Source: Ectopseudomonas alcaliphila
GTDB taxonomy: Bacteria > Pseudomonadota > Gammaproteobacteria > Pseudomonadales > Pseudomonadaceae
Assembly (NCBI RefSeq): GCF_900101755.1
Contig: NZ_FNAE01000009.1
Location: 1 to 64,000 of the forward strand
Direction: 5' to 3'
DNA length: 64,000 nucleotides
Shown: positions 23,237 through 32,093 of the stretch, one piece after another
Position numbering within the stretch: the stretch's first letter is position 1
How the letters are laid out: each line of letters begins with the position of its first letter
Translations under genes and position numbers: made by a program
Notes under the pieces: model-generated
Told to the model about the DNA's origin: nothing
The model's database searches: none
What the model saw: the letters and a program-made list of their open reading frames with translations, nothing else

Positions 23237-24320
23237 ACCTCGTCGGTTCGTCAGAACCGCTATTGGACTCTCCGTAAAGGCCGGAAAGTTTATACAAATC
23301 ATGGGCATGGCGCAGCAGAACCATGATCACCGCAGCAACCGGCAAGGCCAGCAGCACGCCGGTGAAGCCAAACAACTGGCCGCCAGCGAGAATGGCGAAG
23401 ATCACCGCGACCGGGTGTAGGCCGATGCGATCGCCCACCAGCATGGGCGTCAGCACCATGCCTTCGAGCAACTGGCCGATCATGAACACCACGCCAATGC
23501 CGATCAAGGGATAAGGGTCGAGACCGAACTGGAACAGCACAGCGGTCAACGCCGCACCGATACCGACGATGAACCCCATGTAGGGCACGATGCTCGCCAG
23601 GCCTGCCAGCACGCCGATCAACAGCCCCAGCTCCAACCCGATCAGCATCAGGCCCACGGAATAGATGACGCTCAACGCCAGCATCACCAGCAGTTGGCCG
23701 CGCAGGAAGGCGCCAAGCACTTCATGGCATTCACCGGCCAGTTTGACCACCAGCCCCTCGCGCTGACGCGGCAGCAGACGGCGCACGCGCTCGACCAGCA
23801 CATCCCAGTCGCGCATCAGGTAGAAGCTCACCACCGGGATCAGCAGCAGGTTGCCCAGCCAGGCCAGCAGCGCCAGGCCCGAAGACGTCGCCTGTGCCAG
23901 CACCACCTTGAGCACATCGGTGGTCTTGCCGATGTTGTCGGTAAAGACCTGCTTGAGCTGGTCGATCTGCAGCAGATCATCCTGCAAACCCAGATGCGAC
24001 TGCGACCAGGGCAAGGCCGTGCCCTGCAGCCAGTCGAGCATCTCCGGTGCTAGTTGATACAGGCGCACCAGTTGCCGCCCCAGCATGGGCACCAATACCA
24101 GCAGCAGGATCAGCAGCACCAGCGCGAACAGCGTGAATACCACGACCACACCACCGGTACGCGACAGGCGATGCCGCTCCAGACGGTCGACCAGCGGATC
24201 ACCCAGGTAGGCCAGGAGGATGCCGATCAGGAAAGGGGAAAGTATCGGATGCAGCAGGTACAGCAGCCAGCCGAGCAGAAACAGCCCTGCCATCCATAGC
24301 CAACGGGTGGAATCGGTCAT
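23235..24320 (-). CDS. perM: AI-2E family transporter / PerM-like permease
   Basis: 361 aa, eight membrane helices in the AI-2E/PerM pattern (PILSPFLIGILLAYLGDPLVDRL near the start; IVPYMGFIVGIGAALTAVL, the conserved 'P.iG.....P' region and GFTGVLLALPVAAV near the end). Members move small molecules or act as Na+/H+ antiporters; the substrate here is unknown. Its last codons (EPTR, then TAG) end at the junction with the repeat element, so the tail may be shortened or altered compared with relatives. It lies upstream of hda, as in P. aeruginosa. Confidence 0.9.
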   Translation of the reverse strand: MTDSTRWLWMAGLFLLGWLLYLLHPILSPFLIGILLAYLGDPLVDRLERHRLSRTGGVVVVFTLFALVLLILLLVLVPMLGRQLVRLYQLAPEMLDWLQGTALPWSQSHLGLQDDLLQIDQLKQVFTDNIGKTTDVLKVVLAQATSSGLALLAWLGNLLLIPVVSFYLMRDWDVLVERVRRLLPRQREGLVVKLAGECHEVLGAFLRGQLLVMLALSVIYSVGLMLIGLELGLLIGVLAGLASIVPYMGFIVGIGAALTAVLFQFGLDPYPLIGIGVVFMIGQLLEGMVLTPMLVGDRIGLHPVAVIFAILAGGQLFGFTGVLLALPVAAVIMVLLRHAHDLYKLSGLYGESNSGSDEPTR

Positions 24321-24392
24321 GCTCGCGTCCTCGATGCGAAACGGCGCCAGAAAGGCGCCGTGGAACAGGGCTGGGTTTTACCTGGCGCAATT

Positions 24393-25433
24393 CTACCAGC
24401 GAAAGCGCAACTGATCGGTGCGCGGCTTCACCTGCGCAGCCTCGGTTGCGCCACCTTCGGGATTCTCTACCGGCTCAGCGGCATCGAGTGGCTCACTGAC
24501 TTCCTGTAGCTGTCCCAACGCCAGTTGCGCACGCAGTTGCTCCGGACTGGCGCTGACCTGATAGACCAGACGCTGACCGTCGATCTCCTGCAAACGCGCC
24601 GCGAACGGCTCCAGCAAGCGCTCCAGCGCCGCGAAACGCCCCAGATCAGCGCCTTCGATCACCAGCGTCAGGCTTTGCGCCGCACCGGGTTTGACCAGAA
24701 AGCGTGGCGCCAGGCGCTCGGCCACGGCCAGCATCACCGCATCGGCCAGCGCGGCCTGATCGGCCGCTTCAGCCTTGCCCTGTTCACGCTCGTCGCCCAG
24801 CCACAGACGCCAGGTGGCCTGCCAGTTACCACTGCTCTCGGTCGCCTGTACGGCCAGCAAGGCATCGGCGCCATAGCGCTCGGAAGCCTCGCGCAGCGCC
24901 TGCGGATCGTTGGCCAGCAGAGCATCGGCATTGCCCAGCGCCTGCTCGCTGAGGTCCGCCAGCGGTAGACGCAGCGGCAGACCGCGATGTTGAGCGGCAT
25001 CGCGCAGCAGCGCCGATGCACTCTGGCTCTCGCCGACCAGTTGGCTGCCTTCCGGCGATTCGTTGAGCCACCAGGTGAGGATGGCCGGACGGTTGGCGCC
25101 CCACAGGGCCAGGCCAGCCTGGCGCAGCTGGCGATCGGTACTGGCCGGATCGAACTCGACCAGCAGTGCATCGCCTTCATAACCGTACTGGCTGACGATC
25201 TGTTGCGGGTCCTTGCGCAGGCCTTCCAGCCCGGCGCTCTGCAAAGCCTTGGCATCACCGGTCAAGCGCAGCACCAGGGTCTGCAGGGCCTTCTGCAGGG
25301 CCGCGTCGCGGCTTTCCGGCTCCTGATCCGCCACGGGTTCACGCACCTGATAAAGACCGGCAACCGGCGCGGCCAATGCCGGCAGGCTCAGAAGCGACAG
25401 ACAGAAGAACAGCAGGCGGATGGGCAAACGCAT
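24393..25433 (-). CDS. DUF2066 domain protein, exported
   Basis: 346 aa from ATG 25433: MRLPIRLLFFCLSLLSLPALAAP is a signal peptide. It then matches DUF2066 (LYQVREPVADQEPESRDAAL, LVEFDP...LRQAGLALWGANRPAILTWW). It is a periplasmic protein of unknown function that sits beside purM in many gammaproteobacteria. An ATG six codons earlier is possible but would weaken the signal peptide. Confidence 0.88.
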   Translation of the reverse strand: MRLPIRLLFFCLSLLSLPALAAPVAGLYQVREPVADQEPESRDAALQKALQTLVLRLTGDAKALQSAGLEGLRKDPQQIVSQYGYEGDALLVEFDPASTDRQLRQAGLALWGANRPAILTWWLNESPEGSQLVGESQSASALLRDAAQHRGLPLRLPLADLSEQALGNADALLANDPQALREASERYGADALLAVQATESSGNWQATWRLWLGDEREQGKAEAADQAALADAVMLAVAERLAPRFLVKPGAAQSLTLVIEGADLGRFAALERLLEPFAARLQEIDGQRLVYQVSASPEQLRAQLALGQLQEVSEPLDAAEPVENPEGGATEAAQVKPRTDQLRFRW

Positions 25434-25680
25434 TGGGGTGGACTCTCGCAAGGAATGGCCGCACGTCGGGCAGGCACAAAGGCCTATACCTTAAACAGCC
25501 GCCCTTGCCCCGGCAACCAGAGCCATTGCCTGCGACGAAGCGCATGCACGCGAGTGGCCGCTATCGGGCAAGCCTGATAAAATCGCGCGCCTTCGCCAGC
25601 CGGTACGCGCGCCGGGCTCCTTGGATGAGCCTGCGCCACGTCGGCGCCTACACGAACTCCCCATCCAAAGGCCCGGATCT

Positions 25681-26739
25681 ATGAGCAAGCAACCCTCCAT
25701 CAGCTACAAGGACGCAGGCGTCGACATCGATGCCGGTGAAGCCCTGGTCGAACGCATCAAAGGCGTCGCCAAGCGCACTGCACGTCCGGAAGTCATGGGT
25801 GGCCTGGGCGGCTTCGGCGCCCTGTGCGAGATCCCGGCCGGTTACAAACAGCCGGTGCTGGTGTCCGGTACCGATGGCGTGGGCACCAAGCTGCGCCTGG
25901 CACTGAACCTGAACAAGCATGACAGCATCGGCCAGGACCTGGTGGCCATGTGCGTCAACGACCTGGTGGTCTGTGGTGCCGAGCCGCTGTTCTTCCTCGA
26001 CTACTACGCCACCGGCAAGCTCAACGTCGACGTGGCCGCGACCGTGGTCACCGGCATTGGCGCCGGCTGCGAACTGGCCGGCTGCTCCCTGGTCGGTGGT
26101 GAAACCGCCGAGATGCCGGGCATGTACGAAGGCGAAGACTACGACCTGGCCGGTTTCTGCGTCGGCGTGGTGGAAAAAAGCGAAATCATCGACGGCTCCA
26201 AGGTCGTCACCGGCGATGCCCTGATCGCCCTGCCCTCCTCCGGCCCGCACTCCAACGGCTACTCGCTGATCCGCAAGATCATCGAAGTGTCCGGCGCCGA
26301 CATCGAGCAGGTACAACTGGGCGGCAAGGCCCTGGCCGATCTGCTGATGGCGCCGACTCGCATCTACGTCAAACCACTGCTCAAGCTGATCAAGGACACC
26401 GGCGCGGTCAAGGCCATGGCCCACATCACCGGTGGCGGCCTGCTGGACAACATCCCGCGCGTACTGCCGCAAGGCGCCCAGGCGGTGATCGACGTGGCCA
26501 GCTGGAATCGTCCGGCCGTGTTCGACTGGCTGCAGGAGCAAGGTAACGTCGACGAACACGAGATGCATCGCGTCCTGAACTGTGGCGTCGGCATGGTCAT
26601 CTGCGTCGCTCAGAATCAGGTCGAAACCGCCCTGGCCAGCCTGCGCGCCAGCGGCGAACAACCCTGGGTCATCGGCCAGATCACCGAAGCGGCAGAAGGT
26701 GCAGCCCAGGTTCAGCTGAACAACCTGAAAGCTCACTGA
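25681..26739 (+). CDS. purM: Phosphoribosylformylglycinamidine cyclo-ligase PurM
   Basis: 352 aa, AIR synthetase, fifth step of purine synthesis. It opens KQPSISYKDAGVDIDAGEALVERIK and carries the PurM signatures GGFGALCEIP, DGVGTKLRLA, GGETAEMPGMY and HITGGGLLDNIPRVLP. Length is normal. Its stop overlaps the purN start by one base (TGATG), so the two consecutive purine enzymes are made together. Confidence 0.98.
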   Translation: MSKQPSISYKDAGVDIDAGEALVERIKGVAKRTARPEVMGGLGGFGALCEIPAGYKQPVLVSGTDGVGTKLRLALNLNKHDSIGQDLVAMCVNDLVVCGAEPLFFLDYYATGKLNVDVAATVVTGIGAGCELAGCSLVGGETAEMPGMYEGEDYDLAGFCVGVVEKSEIIDGSKVVTGDALIALPSSGPHSNGYSLIRKIIEVSGADIEQVQLGGKALADLLMAPTRIYVKPLLKLIKDTGAVKAMAHITGGGLLDNIPRVLPQGAQAVIDVASWNRPAVFDWLQEQGNVDEHEMHRVLNCGVGMVICVAQNQVETALASLRASGEQPWVIGQITEAAEGAAQVQLNNLKAH

Positions 26740-27383
26740 TGCCCTGCAATGTCGTCGTCCTGATCTCCGGGTCAGGCAGCAATCTGCAAGCGCTGATCGA
26801 CAGTGTCGCCCACGACGGCAATCCGGCCCGCATCGGCGCGGTTATCTGCAACCGCGCCGATGCCTACGGCCTGGAGCGAGCGAAACAGGCCGGGATCGCC
26901 ACTGAACTGCTTGACCACAAGCAGTTCGACGGCCGCGAAGCCTTCGATGCCGCCCTCATCCAGGCCATCGACGCCCACCAGCCTGATCTGGTGGTGCTGG
27001 CCGGTTTCATGCGCATCCTCACGCCGGGTTTCGTTCAGCACTACGCAGGTCGCCTGCTCAACATCCACCCTTCGCTACTGCCCAAGCACAAAGGTCTGCA
27101 CACCCACCAGCGGGCTATCGAGGCCGGCGACAGCGAGCACGGCTGCAGCGTGCACTTCGTCACCGAGGAACTCGATGGTGGCCCTCTGGTCGTACAAGCT
27201 GTGTTGCCAGTCATGGCAGACGATACGGCCGAAAGCCTGGCTCGCCGCGTTCACCAGCAGGAACACCAGATCTATCCGCTGGCGGTGCGCTGGTTTGCTG
27301 AAGGCCGCTTGCGTCTTGGCGCTCAAGGCGCAATGCTGGATGGCCAGCCGCTGCCCGCCAGCGGCCACCTGATTCGAACCTAG
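26739..27383 (+). CDS. purN: Phosphoribosylglycinamide formyltransferase PurN
   Basis: 214 aa, 10-formyl-THF dependent GAR transformylase. Motifs: ISGSGSNLQALID (phosphate binding) near the start, LLNIHPSLLPKHKGLHTHQ with the catalytic Asn/His, and VTEELDGGPLVVQ with the Asp. It catalyses the third step of purine synthesis and is coupled to purM. The C-terminus is normal. Confidence 0.98.
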   Translation: MPCNVVVLISGSGSNLQALIDSVAHDGNPARIGAVICNRADAYGLERAKQAGIATELLDHKQFDGREAFDAALIQAIDAHQPDLVVLAGFMRILTPGFVQHYAGRLLNIHPSLLPKHKGLHTHQRAIEAGDSEHGCSVHFVTEELDGGPLVVQAVLPVMADDTAESLARRVHQQEHQIYPLAVRWFAEGRLRLGAQGAMLDGQPLPASGHLIRT

Positions 27384-27391
27384 GAGACTCT

Positions 27392-28108
27392 ATGCGTCGT
27401 GCCCTGCTGTTCGCCCTGACACTGTTCAGCCTGCCCGCCCTTGCCGAGGATCTGCAGCCCTTCTCCGCCAGCTATACGGCGGACTGGAAGCAGCTGCCGG
27501 TCAGTGGCAGCGCCGAGCGCAGCCTCAAGCGCGAAGACAACGGCCGCTGGACCCTCAACTTCGAAGCGTCGATGCTGGTCGCCGGTCTGACCGAAGAAAG
27601 CACCTTCCGCGTCGACAACGGTGCCCTGCTGCCGCTGAGCTACCGCCTCAATCGCAGTGGGCTGGGCAAAGGCAAGAAGGTCGAGCAGGACTTCGACTGG
27701 GAACAGAAGCAGGTCATCGGCACGGATCGCGGCAATGCCGTGAGCCTGCCGCTCAACCGTGGCCTGCTGGACAAATCGACCTATCAGGTCGCCCTGCAAC
27801 AGGACGTCGCGGCCGGCAAGAAGAGCGTGAGCTACCAGGTGGTCGACGGTGACGAGATCGAAACCTACGACTTCCGCGTGCTGGGCGAAGAAGTGGTACG
27901 CACCAAGGCTGGCCTGATCGACGCGATCAAGGTCGAGCGCGTACGCGACCCCACTCAGAGCACCCGCAAGACCGTGCTCTGGTTCGCCAAGGACTGGGGC
28001 CACCTGCTGGTACGCCTGCATCAGGTGGAAACCGATGGCAAGGAATACCAGATCATGCTCAAGGAAGGCAGCGTCGCCGGCAAATCGGTGGAAGGCCGCC
28101 GAGACTGA
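27392..28108 (+). CDS. DUF3108 periplasmic protein
   Basis: 238 aa. MRRALLFALTLFSLPALAED is a signal peptide; the mature part is a beta-rich DUF3108 fold (FSASYTADWKQLPVSGSAERSL; TKAGLIDAIKVERVR; LWFAKDWGHLLVRLHQVE). The function is unknown; the gene follows purN in pseudomonads. GGAG before ATG 27392 is the ribosome binding site. A strong terminator follows, closing the purMN unit. Confidence 0.9.
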   Translation: MRRALLFALTLFSLPALAEDLQPFSASYTADWKQLPVSGSAERSLKREDNGRWTLNFEASMLVAGLTEESTFRVDNGALLPLSYRLNRSGLGKGKKVEQDFDWEQKQVIGTDRGNAVSLPLNRGLLDKSTYQVALQQDVAAGKKSVSYQVVDGDEIETYDFRVLGEEVVRTKAGLIDAIKVERVRDPTQSTRKTVLWFAKDWGHLLVRLHQVETDGKEYQIMLKEGSVAGKSVEGRRD

Positions 28109-28121
28109 TTGGCAAGCGCAC

Positions 28122-28150
28122 AAAAAACCGGGCAAATGCCCGGTTTTTTT
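28122..28150 (+). terminator. Intrinsic terminator after the purMN unit
   Basis: AAAAAACCGGGC, a loop, then GCCCGGTTTTTTT: a perfect GC stem with flanking A and T runs. It can serve both converging transcripts (DUF3108 gene and amt). Confidence 0.92.
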
Positions 28151-28192
28151 ATGCCTGCTCCGGGCGCTGGCTGACAACGCCCCGCAGGTATC

Positions 28193-29401
28193 TCAATCCT
28201 GACTCACCGCACCGATCTTGTGAATCGACAGGTCGGCGCCGTTGTATTCCTCTTCCTGACTCAGGCGAATGCCCAGGGAGGTCTTGAGCAGACCATACAC
28301 CGCAAAACCGCCGACCAGCGCGATCACCACACCCAGCGCCGTGCCGATCACCTGGCTGACCAGGCTCACGCCACCCAGGCCACCGAAGGCTTCGAGGCCG
28401 AAGACGCCGCAGGCGATACCGCCCCAGACACCGCACAGACCGTGCAACGGCCAGACGCCGAGTACGTCGTCGATCTTCCACTTCACCTGCGTTGCGGTGA
28501 ATGCCCAGACGAACAGCGCGCCGGCAATCGCGCCCGTAACCAGGGCGCCAATCGGATGCATCAGGTCCGAGCCAGCGCAGATCGCTACCAGGCCAGCCAG
28601 CGGGCCGTTGTGCAGGAAGCCCGGGTCATTGCGCCCTACCAGCAACGCGGCAACGGTACCGCCGACCATGGCCATCAACGAGTTGACCGCCACCAGGCCA
28701 CTGACACCTTCAAGGGTCTGCGCGCTCATCACATTGAAACCGAACCAGCCAATGATCAGGATCCACGAGCCCAACGCCAGGAACGGGATATTCGACGGTG
28801 CCATGGCCACCAACTTGCCGTCGCGGTAACGACCATTGCGGCGGCCAAGCAGCAGTACCGCGCCGAAGGCCAGCCAGCCACCCATGGCATGCACCACCAC
28901 CGAACCGGCGAAGTCATGGAAACCCGCGCCGAAACGAGTCTCGAGCCAGGCCTGGAAACCGTAGTTGCCGTTCCAGATCATGCCTTCGAAGAAGGGATAG
29001 ATGAACGCCACGATCAACGCCGTGGCGCATAGCTGCGGGCCGAACTTGGCGCGCTCGGCAATACCACCAGAGATGATCGCTGGAATTGCCGCAGCGAAGG
29101 TCAGCAGGAAGAAGAACTTCACCAGACCGTAGCCATGATTCTCCGTCAGCACCGCAGCCGGCTCCAGGAAGTTGATGCCGTAGGCGATCCAGTAACCGAT
29201 GAAGAAGTACGCCAGTGCGGAAATGGCGAAATCCGAGAGAATCTTCGATAGTGCATTGACCTGGTTTTTCTGCCGCACCGTTCCCACTTCGAGGAAGGCA
29301 AACCCGGCATGCATGGCCAGAACCATGATGGCACCCAGCAGGATGAACAGGGTATTGGAGCCGTGGATCAGCGTAGCCACGGCACTGTTGATGTTTTCCA
29401 T
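28193..29401 (-). CDS. amtB: Ammonium transporter (Amt family)
   Basis: 402 aa with about eleven membrane helices. The conserved sites are FAGSVVVHAMGGWLAFGA (pore His and substrate Asp region), AFLEVGTVRQKNQVN and PIGALVTGAIAGALFVWAF. There is no obvious cleaved signal. The C-terminal tail is longer and ends SIHKIGAVSQD. The partner glnK, which usually precedes amtB, is absent here, so this is a stand-alone Amt, perhaps a second copy. Confidence 0.93.
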   Translation of the reverse strand: MENINSAVATLIHGSNTLFILLGAIMVLAMHAGFAFLEVGTVRQKNQVNALSKILSDFAISALAYFFIGYWIAYGINFLEPAAVLTENHGYGLVKFFFLLTFAAAIPAIISGGIAERAKFGPQLCATALIVAFIYPFFEGMIWNGNYGFQAWLETRFGAGFHDFAGSVVVHAMGGWLAFGAVLLLGRRNGRYRDGKLVAMAPSNIPFLALGSWILIIGWFGFNVMSAQTLEGVSGLVAVNSLMAMVGGTVAALLVGRNDPGFLHNGPLAGLVAICAGSDLMHPIGALVTGAIAGALFVWAFTATQVKWKIDDVLGVWPLHGLCGVWGGIACGVFGLEAFGGLGGVSLVSQVIGTALGVVIALVGGFAVYGLLKTSLGIRLSQEEEYNGADLSIHKIGAVSQD

Positions 29402-29774
29402 CGAGAAAGAAGAACTCCGGAGGCAGAAGAAAAAGCACCAAACAAAGGCACAAGCCCGAAATGCCGCACCACAATGCAGCCATCCTGTAGAGCGCGCCCT
29501 CGAAAAGTGCCGTCTGGCAGCCCCAAAATGGCGCCACCGAAGATCGACATATCGATGCTTATTTCTTGTTAATCAAATGGTTATACGCGAAATCGGTCAT
29601 CCTGAGCCGCATCTGGAAAGCCCCATCAAGGGGCATCCTCCGACTTTCGCGCACCGGCAAAATGCAATCGCTATACCAAGCGCCAAACCAGTCACTTCCC
29701 GACTATTCTTGTGGAACCCTCGCGCCATAGCACACTCGTAAACAGTACATACCCAACGCAGAGGACTGCTCACC
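29402..29774. other. Intergenic region, 373 bp, divergent promoters
   Basis: It lies between amt (-) and the DUF883 gene (+). I looked for a sigma-54 -24/-12 pair and NtrC boxes on the amt strand and found no convincing match. There is no repeat, RNA gene or ORF I can support. Confidence 0.5.
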
Positions 29775-30092
29775 ATGCCAAGCAAAGCCGCTACTCCAAG
29801 CACCAAGGACGCCCTGCTGGATGAATTCCAGGCTCTGGTCAGCGACACCGAGAAGCTCCTGCACCATTCCGCCAGCCTGGCTGGCGAACAGGCCGAAGCC
29901 CTGCGCGATGACATTCGCAGCAGTCTTGACCGAGCCCGTGACACCCTGCACAAAGCCGAATCCGGCCTGCGCGAGCAGGGCAAGATCGCCGTCGATGCCA
30001 CCGAGGACTATGTGCACAAGCACCCGTGGCAGGCACTGGGCCTGTCCGCCGCCATCGGTCTGGTGCTCGGCCTGCTGATCAGCCGCCGTTGA
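29775..30092 (+). CDS. DUF883 (ElaB/YqjD-like) ribosome-associated membrane protein
   Basis: 105 aa. A long amphipathic helical region (DALLDEFQALVSDTEKLLHHSASLAGEQAE...) is followed by HPWQALGLSAAIGLVLGLLISRR, the C-terminal tail anchor of the YqjD/ElaB family. In E. coli YqjD binds stationary-phase ribosomes and the inner membrane. It is first in a three-gene unit equivalent to yqjD-yqjE-yqjK. Confidence 0.92.
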   Translation: MPSKAATPSTKDALLDEFQALVSDTEKLLHHSASLAGEQAEALRDDIRSSLDRARDTLHKAESGLREQGKIAVDATEDYVHKHPWQALGLSAAIGLVLGLLISRR

Positions 30093-30100
30093 CAGCGCCC

Positions 30101-30460
30101 ATGCCCAACGGACCTTCGCCACGGCGCCTGGGGGCGGCCCTTCTGGGTCTGCTCCAGGGCCACGTGGCTCTACTGGCCCACGAACTCGAAGACCAGCGCA
30201 ACCAGGCACTACGTGCCCTCATGCTGGGGGGGCTGTGCCTGGCCTTCGCCCTGCTCCTGCTGATGGCTCTGTCCGCTCTGCTGCTGATCGTCTACTGGGA
30301 CAGCCACCGTTTGGCAGTCGCCACCGGCCTCTGCCTGTTCTACGGTTCTGGCCTGCTCGGTTGCGGCGCCTGGCTGTTGATCAGTCTGCGCAACGCCGAA
30401 GCGCCGTTCAGCGCCAGCCTGGAAGAACTGCAACGCGACCGCGAGCAACTGCTGCCATGA
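30101..30460 (+). CDS. YqjE-like holin-superfamily membrane protein
   Basis: 119 aa. An N-terminal amphipathic helix (GAALLGLLQGHVALLAHELEDQRNQALRA) precedes two membrane helices (about 44-66 and 73-97), the YqjE/phage-holin-3-6 pattern. It starts eight bases after the DUF883 gene and overlaps the next gene by four bases (ATGA). Envelope function unknown. Confidence 0.87.
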   Translation: MPNGPSPRRLGAALLGLLQGHVALLAHELEDQRNQALRALMLGGLCLAFALLLLMALSALLLIVYWDSHRLAVATGLCLFYGSGLLGCGAWLLISLRNAEAPFSASLEELQRDREQLLP

Positions 30461-30756
30461 CCCCTACCCTGCCCCCAGGCGCCTCGCGCCGTCAGTTGCG
30501 TAAAGCCGTGCTGCGCATGCGCCTGGAGATGCACCGCCAGGAGCTGCGCCATGAAATGCTGCAGATCAGCCAACCGCTGAAACAGGTACGTGAATACGGG
30601 CAACGTCTGCGCCAGGGTAATGCACCCTTTTTGCTCACTGGTGGTGCGCTGGCCCTGGCCGGACTGCTCGGTGGCAAACGCGGTTGGCGTCGCTGGTTAC
30701 GTCTGGCATTGATCATTGCGCCGCTACTTCGGCGTCGACACAGCGGCATCGACTGA
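30457..30756 (+). CDS. Small basic membrane protein, YqjK-like
   Basis: 99 aa starting MTPTLPPGASRRQLRKAVLRMRLEMHRQELRHEML, a strongly basic amphipathic helix. One short hydrophobic segment follows (FLLTGGALALAGLLGG), then an Arg-rich tail. Its position as third gene after yqjD- and yqjE-like genes, coupled by overlap, suggests the YqjK role; sequence similarity alone is weak. Confidence 0.78.
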   Translation: MTPTLPPGASRRQLRKAVLRMRLEMHRQELRHEMLQISQPLKQVREYGQRLRQGNAPFLLTGGALALAGLLGGKRGWRRWLRLALIIAPLLRRRHSGID

Positions 30757-30857
30757 AGCGGAGGTTGGTCTAGACCTGGGCTGGCCGCGATCTTGCTAGG
30801 TTGAGCAGCCCAGCCGCCACTTGGTGGCGCAACCGCTCAGCGCTAAGGACATCCCAG

Positions 30858-32021
30858 GTGATCGACGGACTGCCTTTTGCCGTCTTCCAACCCTTCATCG
30901 ACACAGCCACCGGCCGTATTGCCGGTGTCGAGGCGTTGGCTCGGCTGCGCGATGCCAATGGCCAGGCTCACTCGGCCGGGCCGCTTTTCGCTGATCCGAA
31001 AACCCCACCCGCTGCCCTGCGCCGCCTTGACCGGCAAGTGCGCGAAGATGCGCTGCGGCGCTTCCACCAGGCCCCTGCGGACTGGTTCCTGAGCCTGAAC
31101 ATTTCACCACGCTGGATCAGTCGCCTGCGCCCGGCGCAGCCACTGCCCAGTCTGATTCAACTGCAGCGCAGCGGTATCGATCCCACACGCATCGTCTTCG
31201 AGATCACCGAACTCGGCGGCGCCAGCCTGCGCTTACCCGACGTGGTAGCGCGCTATCGCGATGCCGGTGCACGCATCGCCATCGACGATTTCGGCGCTGG
31301 CTATTCGCAGCTCGACCGCGTGCTGGCGCTGCAACCGGACATCCTCAAGCTGGACATGCGCCTGTTTCAGGAGGCCGCTCGCGGCGGCCCGAGCGGCGAG
31401 GTGGTCAAGGCGCTGGCACAGATGGCCGAAAAGACCGGCTGCTGGATCATCGCCGAAGGCGTGGAAACCGAAGCCGAGCTGAACTTCGCCCTGGAATGCG
31501 GCGCCCGTTACGTGCAGGGGTTCCTGTTCGCCAGACCGGAAGAGGAGCTGTTCGCCAGCGACGCCTTCGTCGGCCGTTTCGCGCGTCTGCGTGACAGCTA
31601 CGTACAACAGAAACTCGCCGAGCGTGCGCGCCTGGTCAGCCTGCGCCAACAACTGACCGAGCTGATGTGCGAACTCAAGGCCTGGGCCGAGAGCGGCGCC
31701 CCGGCCAGCGGCCTGCGCTCGCCTGACAACTATCCCTGGTTGTTGCGCATCTATCAGTGCGACCGCCACGGCACCCAACTCACGCCGAATCTGGAATGGC
31801 GCCAACATGCCTGGCACGCCGATGACCGTTACCTCGGGCACAACTGGTCATGGCGTCCTTACTTTTACCAGTTGCTGGCCGAAGGCTGGGAAGAGCGGCG
31901 CCTGACCCTCTCCACCACCTACCGCGACGCCACCACCAACCAGTATTGCCTCACCGCTGGCCAGTTCATCGACAATGGCCGCCGCCTGTTGCTGGTGGAT
32001 ATCGACGCCGCCGGCCTGTAG
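30858..32021 (+). CDS. EAL-domain c-di-GMP phosphodiesterase with C-terminal YkuI_C-like sensor domain
   Basis: 387 aa from GTG 30858, preceded by AAGGA at eight bases. The EAL domain (residues 1-245) keeps the catalytic set: EAL at 25-27, Asn in LNISPRW, Glu in FEITELGG, Asp-Asp in DDFGAGYSQ, Lys in LKLDMRLF, Glu in AEGVETEAE and the final Gln in QGFLFARP. It should therefore be active. The last about 140 residues (LLRIYQCDRHGTQLTPN, YLGHNWSWRPYF, LTLSTTYRDATTNQYCLTAG) resemble the PAS-like YkuI_C domain of B. subtilis YkuI. A TTG 19 codons upstream is an alternative start. Confidence 0.88.
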   Translation: MIDGLPFAVFQPFIDTATGRIAGVEALARLRDANGQAHSAGPLFADPKTPPAALRRLDRQVREDALRRFHQAPADWFLSLNISPRWISRLRPAQPLPSLIQLQRSGIDPTRIVFEITELGGASLRLPDVVARYRDAGARIAIDDFGAGYSQLDRVLALQPDILKLDMRLFQEAARGGPSGEVVKALAQMAEKTGCWIIAEGVETEAELNFALECGARYVQGFLFARPEEELFASDAFVGRFARLRDSYVQQKLAERARLVSLRQQLTELMCELKAWAESGAPASGLRSPDNYPWLLRIYQCDRHGTQLTPNLEWRQHAWHADDRYLGHNWSWRPYFYQLLAEGWEERRLTLSTTYRDATTNQYCLTAGQFIDNGRRLLLVDIDAAGL

Positions 32022-32093
32022 CCAAGCCGGGGTTGCAGGCGGCGGCACTAACACCCAAGCTAGGAGCCTGGATCAACCTGGCGAGGATAGGCC

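Noticed and set aside
28193..29774. glnK or a sigma-54 promoter with the amt gene
   Set aside because: No PII-like frame lies on either side, and no acceptable -24/-12 element was found in the 373-bp upstream gap.
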